64,000 nt of DNA, taken from positions 210,655 through 274,654 of the forward strand of contig NW_001865072.1 in assembly GCF_000002865.3 (NCBI RefSeq), in the 5' to 3' direction. The DNA comes from Monosiga brevicollis MX1. Its lineage: Eukaryota > Opisthokonta > Choanoflagellata > Craspedida > Salpingoecidae. The number at the start of each line of letters is the position of its first letter. The first letter of the stretch is position 1. Of this stretch, positions 52,674 through 64,000 are shown piece after piece. Made by a program: the position numbers and the translations under genes. The notes beneath the pieces are model-generated. The model was not told where the DNA came from and made no database searches. It saw only the letters and a list, made by a program, of their open reading frames with translations.

Positions 52674-53753
52674 GGCGCCAGAGACGTCAAGCAACGCAGA
52701 CAAAGGCGAGGCCTATGCACTTGAGACCTACACCACCCTTCTGTGAGAGATGCACGTAATGCAAAAGGGTTGCGGTATCAAACGAGCACGCCCTCGCCTG
52801 CTCAGTGCCCCGATACATGCATGCACACACTTGCCCTCGCGCGCTCGCGCCCTTTCGCACGCTTGCTCCGCTCACCCTTCACCCCTGACCAGACACAGCC
52901 CACTGTAGCACACTATGCTATCCAAGCAGTCGCAATAACCTCATATCCCAATCATACCGGCGTACCTGCGAGCGCTGCCGTCGGGTCGCCGTGCGCTCGA
53001 GCTCCGTTCGGATGACGCCACAGAGCCACACACACACATCCAAAAAAAAAAACCAAAAATTTTGAAAAATAAAATTCGCAGTCGGTTAAATTTGAAGAAT
53101 AGATAAAAGTATTTTACTTCCTTTAGTATGCAAAGACCCAACCTCAAAAGTATTTTATTTTTCGGTTTGTATGTTGTCTTTGCGCAAGTCGGCGTTGCGC
53201 AACGTACATGTGCTGTGTCTGTGTGTTGTTTCTCTCTCTGAAACTCTCTCTCCCTCTCTGAAACTCTCTTCTGAAACTCTCTTTCTCTCTTTCTCCCTCT
53301 GAAACTCTCTCTCTCTCTCTCTCTGACTTTCTCTCTGACTCTTTCTCTGACTCTCTCTCAAACTCTCTCTCAAACTCTCGCTCTCTCTCTCTCACACAAT
53401 TTGTTCTCCTCTTCTCAAGGTGTGTGCCGAGGCGGGAAACGGCAGCGGGAGGCGCTGAGATTTGTGAGCAGAGGCTACATGATGAGGATGGCAGGAGCTG
53501 GACAGCATGGATTATTTTGGAAGGGGCAAGGCAGGAAAGGCATGGGCACGGAAGTGATACTGCGATTCGAGGATGGCAGTGTGCAGTCAAAGCTGCACAA
53601 CGCAAGACGGCTGCCTTCCGACTTCAGCCATGACCGCCCCCTGACCACCTCGCCCCATGCCCCTCCTCTCTCTCTCTCTCTCTCCTTTAGGGAACAAGCA
53701 CGGTTTCTTCCCAGCTCTTGCCTCCTTTCTTTTCTTCTATCGCTTCCGCTGCC
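52674..53753. promoter_or_regulatory. Head-to-head interval of CCDC88-like and PAICS-like genes
   Basis: This 1.08 kb interval has an AT-rich patch at about 53040-53165, an imperfect CT-rich tract at about 53227-53394, and a short CT tract at about 53666-53686 just upstream of the plus-strand start. Confidence 0.6.
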
Positions 53754-55794
53754 ATGGAGATGCTTGGCAAGACCATCGTCGAGGGCAAGACCAAGGTGTG
53801 AGCCATCGCACAGCCCATGGCAGTGCACGTGCGCGCTCTTGTGATGGTTGTGCGCTTGCCTGTGCTCATTCTTGCCCTTGGCGGTAAACTCAGGTCGTCC
53901 ACCAACATGCCCGTAACTTTGACCAAGTGATTCTCGTGTCCAAGGACCGCATCACAGCTGGTACGCGCCTGCTCTGGACCATATCCCTCTTTGCCAATAC
54001 CCTCTTTGTTCGTTCGCCTGTTGACCGATGCGTCCATGAACTTGACATCGGCAGGGGATGGTGCGCGTGCTCATGAGATTTCGGGCAAGGCCAAGGTTGC
54101 CAACGACACCACCTGCACCATCTTTGAGTTCTTGAACAGCGTTGGTATTCCCAGCCACTTTGTCGCTCGCAGCGGGTGCGTGCCAGTCTTGTCAACAGAA
54201 GCGAGTGCTATTTATTGCACAGAAGCGGCTCATGTACCAGTCGACTCATGCACTCGGTTAGCAAACATGGTTGCTGAGACCCTTGATCTTCTGACTACCG
54301 GCCTGCGCCCTGCCTTTCTCGCCTTTTGGTTAGGGACATGATGGTGGCCAAGAAGGTGCACATGATCCCGATCGAGTGCGTGGCTCGCCGCGTTGCCTAC
54401 GGCTCGTACCTTCGTCGTTTCAAGGTGCGTTTGGTTAACTTGTACACCTGCTGAGCGCTGGGTCATGCCCGTCAATTCGCACACGGGAATGGCGCAATTC
54501 AGATGAATGCTTGTGCTGTCTGGCATGTGCCCGCGGCCCCAGACGCCGTTCCCTGTGACGGAGGCCTACCGCTTTCCAACGCCTTGCCTCGAGTTCTTCT
54601 ACAAAGACGATGCCAACCATGACCCGCAAGTGACCAAGGAGCAGCTCCTGAGCAACCCTCTTCTGCTTGACGAGGCCAAGCAGCTGCGGCTGACCCCAAA
54701 GTACGTGGAGCAGATGGAGCTCTGGACCCGGGCCGTGTTCGAAACCCTGGAACGCGCTTGGGCCGTTCAAGGCTGCACCCTCGTCGACATGAAGGTAAGA
54801 CACTTGATTTGCACTTGCCCAATCAACTGCACAAGTAACCGGTGCCCTGTGCTTGGGAACGCATCCCACCTCATCCGTGCACGGTCACCTCACCCCACGG
54901 CATCTCGCTTGTGAATTCGACACGTGATGCCTGCGCTGCGCCGTTTTAGATCGAATTTGGCATTGACATGCAAGGCCGCCTCATCTTGGCTGATGTCATC
55001 GATAACGATGCCTGGCGCGTGTGGCCCCAGGGTGATCGTCGTCTGATGAAGGTCAGAAAGGAAACGGTCCGCTGGATGAGCAATGGACGTGACGCACGCT
55101 CACCTGACTTGAACCCGTTGTCCAGGACAAGCAGTTTTACCGCGAGCTCAAGACTGTGACAGATGCCGACTTGACCGAGGTGCTTAAAAAATACGAATGG
55201 GTCGCCGATGCTGTGCGCGGCTTCAAGGCCCGCCGCCCCACTGCCTGCATCGCCGTGGGAGGTAGGTCTTTATGCTTGAAAACTGAGTACCCCGAGCGCG
55301 TGCGAAATTTTTCAAACGACAGTGGTCCAATAGCAGCCTCGATGCAACTCAACTCAAGACGATGTTGTACACTCTCGCATTGCTCTGCATCGGCACACAG
55401 TGGACGCCCCAAACCTGAAGGGGGCCCAGACCAAGCTGCAGCACTACTCGGCCTTGACTCCAATCAGTCTGACCGCACTCCAAACCATCAGCGAACCCAC
55501 AGTGGTTGTGACCTCTGCAGCGTACGTCCAGCTTTGCCCCCATGTTTCTCTGCTCTTCTACTGGTGTGTACCAGGCACGCAGCGACTGCACCCCTTCACA
55601 TGTGCTGGTGTTCATTCAGGCTGTTTGCAAGTGTGGCATCCATCACGGCCTGCCCCGTTCTCATTGCTGATGCCAACACCGACTCGGCCGTGTTGCGGGA
55701 ACAAATTCTGCGTATTCTGGCACGCGACGACCACGTGTTGTGGTGCAGCTTGCACGCAGAGCAGATCGCCGCCACAGTGGCTGCCCAGAATTAG
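53754..55794 (+). CDS. PAICS: SAICAR synthetase (PAICS-like) with a shortened, degenerate AIR-carboxylase-like tail
   Basis: SAICAR synthetase joins CAIR to aspartate using ATP in purine synthesis. Nine exons: 53754-53795, 53894-53960, 54055-54175, 54334-54424, 54543-54794, 54950-55051, 55126-55261, 55401-55521, 55620-55794; 368 residues against 425 in human PAICS. The synthetase part is complete: [93 protein letters not shown]. It is followed by YEWVADAV, as in animals. The last 105 residues replace the roughly 160-residue AIR carboxylase. EPTVVVTSA and [11 protein letters not shown] loosely match its later strands and HVLWCSL matches its final helix, but the CAIR/AIR active-site loop GSxSD and the SAHK region are missing. 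I infer no carboxylase activity. Confidence 0.92.
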
Positions 55795-56192
55795 GTTTTA
55801 GCTTTTCTAGACACTTCTCGCGTTGGTAGTGTCTCCATCCTTTGCAGGTTGCTTGTGGTTTCGTGGATGTTATGTGTTTGCTACGTCAATGTGCTTTGGT
55901 GTTCTTTACATGTTGTGTCAAGATGACTGCCAATTCAAAGCGCGGGTGCTGACCCAGGCTTCTTTGAGAGTTTTCCATCTGTGAACATGATCAAACGAAC
56001 ATTGGAAATCACAGCACGAGTCAAGTTGTTTGTGGAAGCTATTATACTGCACGAGCTGGCAAGGAGAGCACAATGATAATGCCTCGGACAAACATCAGGG
56101 AACGTAAAAGAGAACAAAAAAAAAAAGAGTTGGCTGACGGACGGATGACCCGTTGGAGACGCTTGGCGTCCAGCGCAGCTGATGAACAGTAT
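55795..56192. other. Tail-to-tail intergenic interval
   Basis: This 398 bp stretch lies between the PAICS-like stop and the ankyrin gene stop. Nothing was recognised. Confidence 0.6.
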
Positions 56193-57086
56193 CTATTGCT
56201 TAGTATTGGCGGCCACGGGCGCCAGGTCACGATGAATGCCCTTCTCCAGTGCTATGGACACGAAATGACCAGACATGATGAGACAGGCAAACGATGTTTG
56301 ATTCTTCTGGTCAAGCAAGGCAAAGACGCTTACCATCAATCACGTTGTCGCCTTGAGCAGTTTTGAGTGAGATGTCGTAGCCTGGGTGATGAATCAGCAC
56401 TAGAAGAGCGTCGCGCGTGTCACCCTGCCCCAGTCACACCAGGTGTCCATCAGAGTGTCGTCGCGCATGGTTACCGGGAGGCGGAACGCAGTGTGTGACC
56501 GGAATTCGAGCAGGCCTCGTACATAGGTGGCTGCAATATGCATGGCAGTAAGGCCCCCGTTGGTCTGCGCATTGATGTCGGCCCCGTGTCCCAAAAGACA
56601 CTCGATGATATGAGCCTTGTTCCAGCGCGCCGCACAGTGCAATGGGCGCCAGTTATCTTTGGTGCCCACATTGACATCAGCACCGCTGAGTAAAAAAAGG
56701 GGGAGCTGATGAGACCAGAGCAATCGGGTAGTGCGAAACTCAGAACGGAGCAATTGCAAAGGTGGGGGCACACCTGGCAATGAGCAGCTCTACAACGGCA
56801 AGGTGGCCATTGTAGGCTGCCTTGTGCAGTCCCGTGTAGCCGTCCATGTCCTTTTGGCCCAGAAGCCGCGGGGCCACTGTTGGATTCTCATGCCGCAATT
56901 GAGCCTGAACCACCTCAATGTGCCCCTTGCGACAGGCCGTCAAAAAGGTCTTGGCAATCTATCGCCACAAGGCAGTTGAACATCCCTGCCAAAAACCCAT
57001 CAGCCCCCACCCCAGCAACCCCCTCCCCCCCCCCCATCACCCGCTAACGATCATACCGGCCCATAAGTCGCCTTGTCCAGCTCCAT
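56193..57086 (-). CDS. Small ankyrin-repeat protein
   Basis: Five exons on the minus strand: 57057-57086, 56774-56958, 56438-56685, 56334-56399 and 56193-56251; 195 residues, phases closed. Exon 2 encodes a first divergent repeat (FLTACRKGHIEVVQAQLRH) and a clear ankyrin repeat (DGYTGLHKAAYNGHLAVVEL). Exon 3 holds two more (WRPLHCAARWNKAHIIECLL and GLTAMHIAATYVRGLLEF). Exon 4 ends the stack with HHPGYDISLKTAQGDNVID. There is no other domain, so a protein-interaction role is likely. The donor of exon 3 (t then gtgact) was chosen to keep frame and is the weakest junction. The start lies 322 bp from the KCTD9-like start. Confidence 0.82.
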
Positions 57087-57174
57087 GCTGCTCCACCCGC
57101 CGAGCCTCCACCGACACGACCTCTCTCTCTCTCTCTGTTTATGCCTCTCTTTCACTCTCTCTCTCTCTCTCTGT

Positions 57175-57221
<47 letters not shown>

Positions 57222-57246
57222 TTTCTCTCTCTTTTTCTCTCTCTGT

Positions 57247-57296
<50 letters not shown>

Positions 57297-57408
57297 AGCC
57301 AAATGTCAGCAAATTGGCTGCGTTTTGTCAAAAGCAGTTTTGTGTGACGTGCGGGGAAGGGAGAACGGCAGCGGTGGTGAGCAGGGCAAGCGGGGAGCTT
57401 GGGAACTT
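57087..57408. promoter_or_regulatory. Compact bidirectional promoter dominated by a (CT)n tract
   Basis: This 322 bp head-to-head interval lies between the ankyrin gene (-) and the KCTD9-like gene (+). More than half of it is CT repeat, at about 57120-57295 with a few interruptions. Confidence 0.7.
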
Positions 57409-58820
57409 ATGACGACGATGGCTGAGAAGATGATTTACCTACAAGTGAGTATCATGTGAGGCATGTGGGCGAAGGTCGACGGCTGATTTGACTTGGATGT
57501 ATATCCAACGTTGCGGCATGCGGGTTGATCATCATGGCGCTACGTGTGTTTGAAGCTTGGCATTGGAGCTCATGCTCATGGCGACCTTGCGGCTCAACCC
57601 AGGTGGGACAGGCGCGCTTTGTGAGCAGTGAGAGCACGCTGACCCGGGGGCGCGCCGAAGGGAGCATGCTGGCTGCCCTCCTCCAAGGTTGGCAGCATTG
57701 TAGGCTGACCTCATTGCCTTGGTTTCAGGGCACGCTCTTCATTATCGAATGCCTGGGTTAGGCCAATTCGGCGTCACGCACGCCGAAAGCAGAGAGAACG
57801 AGCCGCCACACGTCTTCATTGATCGGGACGGTGCCCAGTTTCCGGCCATTCTGCAATTTTTGCGTGCTGGCTCTGTGCCACTGAATGCCCAGACGGCTTC
57901 GATGGTGCCGCTCTTCCTGGAGGCCGACTATTTTGGCCTCGAGAACATGAAAGCAGTCCTCAGTGCTTTCTACCCTGGTCTAGCTCGCTGGGCCACCCAG
58001 GTGCAAGGCGCAAGCTCACACGACGGTCAAGCTTTGCTTCCTGGGCATCGACATCGATGCGACCCAAACGCTTTTCTCGCCGCTTACACCGCCGTGCGTA
58101 GTTCGGTTGTCTGATGTGTGCCACCAAGCGCTCCCGTTCAAACCGATTCGCTCGTCGTCTCATCACGGATGTCTGGAGCCTGGGTTCTGGAGGGGTTGTT
58201 GTCGTCTTGCCTCACCGTGTTTTGGTCGCTCCGGCTTTGGCCAATGTTAGGGTCGAGATCAGCATCTAGATGGACTGGATCTCACCCTATTGACTCTAGC
58301 TGGACTGACACTGACCAACGTGGTGTCGCTGCGCAATTGTCTTCTTGACGGCGTGGACATGCAGGACGCAACACTGCTCTCAACTGATCTGAGCAGCAGC
58401 CACATGCTCAAGACGCGCCTGTCCGGTATCACCCTGCGCTCGGCTATTCTGAGCGATGCCATCATTCAAGACGTGTCCTTTGAGGGTGGCCTTCTGGACC
58501 GAATCAGCTTTGATCGCGCCACGCTTGAGAACTGCGAGTTTCTCGGTATGCGTGGCATGACTCGAGTGACCATGAGCAAGGCGCGCCTTAAACGCTGTCG
58601 CTTTGACTGCGTCAGTGCAGTAGGACTACAATATGTCACTGCCGAGGACTGCGATCTACGCTCGCTCGCGCTACGTGCACCACTAGTGTTGGGGGCCTAC
58701 TTCGTACGCTGTCAACTGCCATCTTGCCTGACCGATTGTACTGACCGATTTACGGCTGATGATTGTACGTTCGGGCCACCAGACGCTGAGGTTGCCGCCG
58801 AAGCCGCCGAGGTTGCTTGA
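57409..58820 (+). CDS. KCTD9-like protein: BTB/T1 domain plus pentapeptide repeats
   Basis: KCTD proteins are pentameric BTB adaptors for cullin-3 ubiquitin ligases. Four exons, 57409-57444, 57603-57687, 57729-57977 and 58270-58820, phases closed, 306 residues against 389 in human KCTD9. The T1-type BTB domain reads VGQARFVSSESTLTRG, then FIDRDGAQFPAILQFLRAG, then PLFLEADYFGLENM. From about residue 125 come pentapeptide-like repeats of A(D/N)Lxx type: LTNVVSLRNCLLDGVDMQDA, TRLSGITLRSAILSDAII, LDRISFDRATLENCEF. The end is acidic and Ala-rich (DAEVAAEAAEVA). Human KCTD9 has an extra N-terminal domain that is missing here. An alternative donor at 58001 breaks the frame and was not used. Confidence 0.88.
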
Positions 58821-59431
58821 CTCATCGGCAGAACAATCGGGCGTGTTCATACCCCTGTGCACGGTTGTTCAGTTTGTTGGTCTCGGGTTTCGCCTAAGCA
58901 GTATTTTAATCTAAGTTTTATCAAATTCATATACAGTGCGTCAACTGAAATCACTACGCCTTGGTGTTGTTTTGACTTGCGTATTTCCCCGCTGCTTGCG
59001 CACAATGCCTTCTGGCTCTGGCTCTGGCGGGCGTGACACATTACTACACCGACGTCGTAAAGAGAGTCGGCTGCCTTTACTGCACCGCAGCTTGTGATGT
59101 CGAGAACTGACGCGCATTAAGACGAAGCGAATGGCAAAAGCTCAAATGAAGGCAAGAGAGTACATCTGGATGGAAGGAAAAAAAAAAACAAGGAAAAATT
59201 AGGGAAAATTAGTTGAAAATTAACGGAAATCAGGCCCGCCTCAGCGTGTGCATAGTACAGAACTGAGCCTGGCACATATCAAAAAGTCGGTTCAGCCAGA
59301 AGCTGGACGCAAGGCTTATGGAGGATGAGCAAGTATTCTCATGGTATCAAGTGATGTCGGCGCAGCCGAACGCATCAAGAAATAAGAAAAAGCACAACAT
59401 GAAGCAAGTCCGTTAGGGCCGAGGATGCATG
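58821..59431. other. Tail-to-tail intergenic interval
   Basis: This 611 bp stretch lies between the KCTD9-like stop and the hydroxylase-like stop. It includes a short AAAATT-type repeat near 59190-59225. No gene was seen. Confidence 0.6.
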
Positions 59432-61054
59432 CTAGCAATGGCAAATATGGTCGTGCTTTTGCGTCATGGCCTGAGCCTTGACCTTGGCTTCACTAATGAT
59501 GGGAGACTGGCGAGTGAGCCATTCACCAAATTGGTGCAAGCTTTTGCTTCCGAGAGGAAGGTCATCACGGTAAATGTCCATAAAGAGGACGACTCGAAAA
59601 CTTGTGTTGTGGAACGCTTCGCTCTTGACTTCGTGGCGGAAGGCATCGTCAAACATGACGCCTTCTCCCTCCTATCACGTCAACCGGGCGGGTCCAAGAA
59701 CCGTGTTCGAGTGAGCAGGCGAGATAACCTCAAATTGGTAATTTGCGATGAGGCGTTGGTTGGGATGGGGACGTTGGGTCGTGGGATGACACGAACCTTC
59801 CAATGGTAGGTGAGATCTTCCACCTGAATGTAAGCATCGTTGGCTTCATCCACTTGAAGGCCCAGATGATATCGGTAGACGCTACGCATGGCGCCGCAGT
59901 GGCTGACAATGTGCTGGTATGGGTGGATGCAGGCGTGCGGTGAGCACTCGGGATGGGATGGGAGAGTGGGGGAAGGAAGGCCCCCGCGGTGTATAGGGGG
60001 GCTAGGCACGAGCCTACCTTGCCAGGTTCGAGAATGGACAGGATGGCGGCGGAAATTTGGTTATCAGCACCCTTGAGAAGACGGGTGGTTTCGGGCATGA
60101 GGGCTGCATTGTCTTCGTACCACTCGCCGTATGCCTGTTTGCGCAACGAGGGGGAGGTGAGAAGGAGGCCGGGGCTTTAGTGCCACACAGAGGAGCGAAG
60201 TCCGCACCTTCAGGACAAAGGTGTGCCACGGCACGCCGTCACGGGTCGCCAGGCGGGTTTGAGCAGCGTCCAAGTTCTCAAACGTGGGGATGTCCGAGGC
60301 CATGCTATCGGTGAGCGGGGAAGGGCCGATGCATGAGGTATGTGGTAAGTGGGGAAACGAGTTTGAACAAGGCTGGCGGTAACTCGACTTTGAGAGTGTG
60401 GCAAGCTGAGGAGAGGGACGACGGACCGCATGACGCATTGCGTTTCACACTGGATATGGCGAAAGTTGTTGGGGTCTTCGAGGACCTTGGCGTATGGGAA
60501 GTGGCGGTCGCTGGAGACAAATGGGGGATTCAGTTCACCGGGGGTGCGCATGGCGTCCTCATCGGCGGGGGTGATGGGCGTTTGAACGGGGTGTGGGATG
60601 CCACAGCCATCATCATGACAGCCGCATTCACTGGTGGCGGGTTGTGGGCCTGAGATATCCAAGCAAGGGTGGGCGCATGAGTCGGCCGTGACTTTGGTAG
60701 TCGACACAGCGCCGCTGGGATAGGGCTGGGTGCGCCCTGCATTCGAGGAATGACACGGCTTACCTGGCTGGTGGCCAGCACGGACCGAGGCCAGGGCAAT
60801 AAAGCCACGCACCTCCTGTAACATGAATGAGGGGTGTGAGTGGTGTGGCATGGGCAAGGCAGTTTGGTGGTCTGGGGTACGGACTTGCTTGGGATGGAAC
60901 GAACCTGGAGCATGCCACACTCGTTGGTAGCTATGCAGTTGCGAGTAAAGCTGACGAGCCAGGTACCCACGGCCAGCGCGGCAATGCCAAAGATGAGGCA
61001 GCCGTACTTGAATATACGGCGCAGCTTCTGGTTGCGCTCGTGCACCTTGATCAT
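59432..61054 (-). CDS. Type II membrane aspartyl/asparaginyl beta-hydroxylase-like protein
   Basis: This family uses Fe(II) and 2-oxoglutarate to hydroxylate Asp/Asn, in animals within EGF-like domains in the ER. Seven exons on the minus strand: 60905-61054, 60764-60815, 60451-60649, 60208-60304, 60018-60134, 59797-59913, 59432-59671; 323 residues, phases closed. The N-terminus is basic with one helix (YGCLIFGIAALAVGTWLVSF), giving a lumenal catalytic domain. Key region: ISAAILSILEPGKHIVSHCG, aligning with the family's FSxLxPGTHIxPHCGP, then YRYHLGLQV, then GVMFDDAFRHEVKSEAF, which matches human LIFDDSFEHEVWQDASS and gives the second iron-binding His. RVVLFMDIYRDDL matches RLIFIVDVWHPEL. A His/Cys-rich insertion lies near residue 75. 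There are no TPR repeats, so it is shorter than human ASPH. Confidence 0.9.
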
Positions 61055-61126
61055 GACGCCGTTGCGGCAAGCTGATACTTGTATGCGAGCAGAGCGTGCT
61101 CGGCAGAGGAGGCGGCCGGGGGGCGG

Positions 61127-61217
61127 AGAGGGAGAGGGAGAGGGAGNNNNNNNNNNNNNNNNNNNNNNNNNNNNNNNNNNNNNNNNNNNNNNNNNNNNNN
61201 NNNNNNNNNNNNNNNNN

Positions 61218-61309
<92 letters not shown>
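61127..61309. repeat. (GA)n tract containing an assembly gap
   Basis: GGGAGA-type repeats run into 71 N (61147-61217), then at least 45 GA units. The gap is very likely an unresolved part of the same tract. It is upstream of the hydroxylase-like start. Confidence 0.93.
61147..61217. other. Assembly gap (71 N)
   Basis: A run of N flanked by GA repeats on both sides. Confidence 0.99.
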
Positions 61310-61311
<2 letters not shown>

Positions 61312-64000
61312 GGATCCTTGGTACCAGGCGGCTAGGCCACGAGCAGGATGGCAGCACGGGCGAGGAGAGAGAAAAATGAAACGGCAGTCGCCACGCGCAA
61401 GGCACTGTGGCTGGAGGCCACTGCTGCAGTCAAGGCGGGGGCCTGCCGTCGCTTGCTGTGGGAGGCGCAATGTACATCATGACGAGTGTATGTGCAAAGA
61501 GGATACGGGGCTGGCAGCCGCCTGAACGCGTCTCGTATCATGATGTTGCAAGTATGGCGTGGGTTGCTTGCGCACGGGTGCAACGACGCAAGCAAGCCCC
61601 TGCACACGAGCAACACCCCCCAGAAGACTGCGGACGCTGGCGTGTGCCTGTACACGAGCATACACCGGTCACCGGCGACCACCCCGCGGTCCATCCATTG
61701 TTATCAGCACAACCCCTAGACGTCGACGCCAACCGCCCCTCGCCCTCTCGCGCTGGCCCTCGCTGCCATGCGCCCGCTGCCGGCAGCTCGTTGGCCGCTG
61801 CCCTGTTTGAGCTGGAGTCCTTTTTTTTCTTTTTTTTTTATTTCTTTCGCGTCTTGTTTCATGATGATGACATTGTGATGCAGTCGTTCCGTCCTCTCTC
61901 TCTCTGACCTTGTCTCTGTCTCGTTGTACATGTACTCGTTGTATCCGTATGTACTCGCTGTACGCTCTGGACGTGTTTGTGCGCTCTGCTCTGTACTCGC
62001 TGTGCTCTTTGTACTCGCTGTGCTCTCTGTACCCTCTCTGTACTCGCTGTACTCGCTGTGCCATGCTACTCTTTATCCTCTCCTCAGTACATCTCTCTCG
62101 ACTCGCGACTCTACTCTCTGTCTTCCTACTCTCGCTTTCGCATCAACGTCATTCATACACACACAGCGACATTTGAAAGTGTCACGCTATCTGATGTCAT
62201 GCAAAGCAGGTGTTTTTTCTCTCTCTCTGTGGCAAGGCGCGCGTGGAGAAGTGAGCGTCTTCTCTGGAATGACGTGTGAAAGGCTAGGTGTCTGGAGTGA
62301 AACCCAGTCTCTGGTACTGATGCTCGAGCACGCGAAAAAGCCACCCGCCAGCATCGCCTCTCTGGTTTGAGTCAACTACTTGATCTTTGAGGAATCGTGT
62401 GGCGGCATGGCGAAAGGGGATTGTATCCATGCATTGGGGATGAAAATCAAAGTCGACTGTTGCAACACCAGAGCAGCCGTCACATGACCAGTCACGCATT
62501 GCTTACTTGCACCAATATGAAGCTTCATGCACAAGCAAGCAAGACGCTGTGGCACATGCCACGTGAGAAAGAAAAAGTCAGCAGTCTTTGCTCGAGACTG
62601 AGAAACTGGAAGACTGCATGCTGGGGGTTTTGGGTATGTTCCCACCAACTACGTGGAGCGACCCTGTCGGTATGCCGTTTCGCCATGCTGGTGCGGCACC
62701 AACACCCGTTTGGTCTTGGCAACCACCCCGAGGCAGCGCACCAAACAGGCCCAAAAGCCAACAACCAAAGTGCGCTCTTCAATCCATAAAGGCTCTCGTT
62801 CTCCCACTTCGCCCAGCTCGCGCTTTTACGCCGGCTGAAGCGTTCAGACGGCATTTTTTACCACTGGCCTGCTCGCGTCACAGGCAGTCGGCGCCGGCGC
62901 CGAAAAGGGCCAATCGTCACTACATTCGCGCGCTGCCCCATGGAGCCACTTTGTCAGACAAATGCGTGCTGCACAAAATGTCTTGCTCGTTCCAAGCTCT
63001 ATGGCCAAGAGCGTCAGAGATGGAGAGCGCGATCAATAGCAACTGAGAGAAGTGTGACAATGGTGAAAGCTCTTACACTGGGTTTCAAAGGTTAAAGAAG
63101 AGGTACCGAGGGCATCTGAACAATTTTGAGAGATGCTTTGAATCAAGTTTGACCTCGCCCTGCCTTTGTTTCTCCATGTGTGCATTGTTATGGGTGCGTG
63201 TGTTTTGGCTGTTGTTGTATCTTGTGACGACGTCAGCAGGGCGGGACCACGCCACTTCCGTGCCTGTCCCTGGCTTTCCAAGGGCTCTTGCTCGTGTTGC
63301 CACAACATGGCAAGGTCGCGGCCTAGCTTCCCATGCCACGGAGCAGGTCAAAAATCGTTTGGCTGCCGTTTGATAAACGATTTAAGGCCACGTTTCCAAC
63401 AACAAGAACTTGGTAGGCGCAGGATTTTTATCCCTACTCTCCTCGTTCTTCTGGTGAAATCGCGGGCGCGCCATAGCGTTTGCCCCCACTTTCCCATTCA
63501 ACGTCATCGTCACACCTGGCCCGTACCTCTCTCGTCCCCGACCAGAACCCTGCCTGGCCTTTCTGGAGCCGTGTCGCATCAACACGTGACTGGCACCGTT
63601 GCAGCCGATTGCACACCTATGCGCTCGGAGGCCTTTTTTTTTTTTTTTTTTTTTTTGTCGTCGAAGCAGATCCCAGACTCGTCAAGATCCGAACGTTGAC
63701 CCACCCCGCCAATAAGAATCGTGTTCCAGTTCAGCATGTTAACATACAATCTTTTCCATGGCCAATCTTCAATTACGATCCGATCGGAAATCGCGCGCAC
63801 GTGTGTCGATAGCGCACACATCGTGATAGATCAAACGAATCAGCGCTCCACGCCGGCCAACCTGTATTTCGGACACGTGGGGAATCACAGATTGATGCAA
63901 GGGAAGAAAATTGGCGCTGGCGCGGAACAGGCGAGACACACGCGGCCCCAACACGAACGCAGAGACAGACAGACCATGCATAGCTGGAACTCACCCCTCT

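Larger units (their letters stand above)
61055..64000. other. Terminal region, no gene recognised
   Basis: It begins with the promoter side of the hydroxylase-like gene, a GA tract and a gap. An imperfect tandem repeat with a core near TGTACTCGCTG covers about 61920-62065. A T-run lies at about 63634-63657. Open frames in 62300-64000 are short and lack family motifs or a consistent splice pattern. Part of a gene that continues past the window could be present but is not supported. Confidence 0.4.

Noticed and set aside
58001-58269. Alternative donor after WATQ in the KCTD9-like gene
   Set aside because: It gives phase 0 and cannot join the phase-1 acceptor at 58269; the donor at 57978 restores the frame.
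62300-64000. Genes in the last 1.7 kb
   Set aside because: Open frames are short in all six frames, show no family motifs, and consistent exon chains could not be built.

Overview
This window is nuclear DNA from an intron-dense, GC-rich unicellular eukaryote close to animals. The best guess is a choanoflagellate of the Monosiga type. The evidence is short introns of roughly 60-250 bp, many per gene, together with animal-type genes: presenilin, a STRA6-like receptor, a two-pore channel, a CCDC88/girdin-type HOOK coiled-coil protein, a SOX-like HMG box, KCTD9-like and MMACHC. No bacterial operon, phage, virus-like element or CRISPR array was seen. There are two assembly gaps (34246-34812 and 61147-61217).

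Twenty protein genes are modelled. Left to right they are: GPN1 (+, 5-1639); an unrecognised coiled-coil protein (-, 2222-4635); a two-pore channel (+, 5487-11833); a polyamine-oxidase-type flavin amine oxidase (-, 12285-14926); MMACHC (-, 15472-16748); BCKDHA (+, 17380-19784); presenilin (-, 20189-22624); a STRA6-like protein with a secreted-type ectodomain (+, 23897-29772); a C2H2 zinc-finger protein (+, 31787-32939); an aldose-1-epimerase-like protein (-, 33392-35391, gapped); a zinc-ribbon/SPRY protein (+, 35906-37077); a SAM-domain protein (-, 37420-38581); FKBP2-like (+, 38825-39586); a SOX-like HMG-box protein (-, about 40327-41589); a secreted L-domain-type repeat protein with one repeat per exon (+, 42654-45412); CCDC88-like (-, 46196-52673); a PAICS-like SAICAR synthetase (+, 53754-55794); an ankyrin protein (-, 56193-57086); KCTD9-like (+, 57409-58820); and an aspartyl/asparaginyl beta-hydroxylase-like protein (-, 59432-61054). 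The last 3 kb carries no gene I can support.

The genes alternate strand almost without exception, giving eight head-to-head promoter intervals and nine tail-to-tail intervals. (GA/CT)n tracts sit in seven of the eight head-to-head intervals, in two further promoter regions, and in none of the nine tail-to-tail intervals. One head-to-head pair joins BCKDHA, which feeds propionyl-CoA into the adenosylcobalamin-dependent pathway, to MMACHC, which processes cobalamin.

Most exon models were built by hand from reading-frame continuity, GT/AG sites and intron phase. For nearly all genes the phases close exactly and the exon sum is a multiple of three. The middle of the STRA6-like gene and one two-pore-channel junction near 8268-8331 remain approximate.
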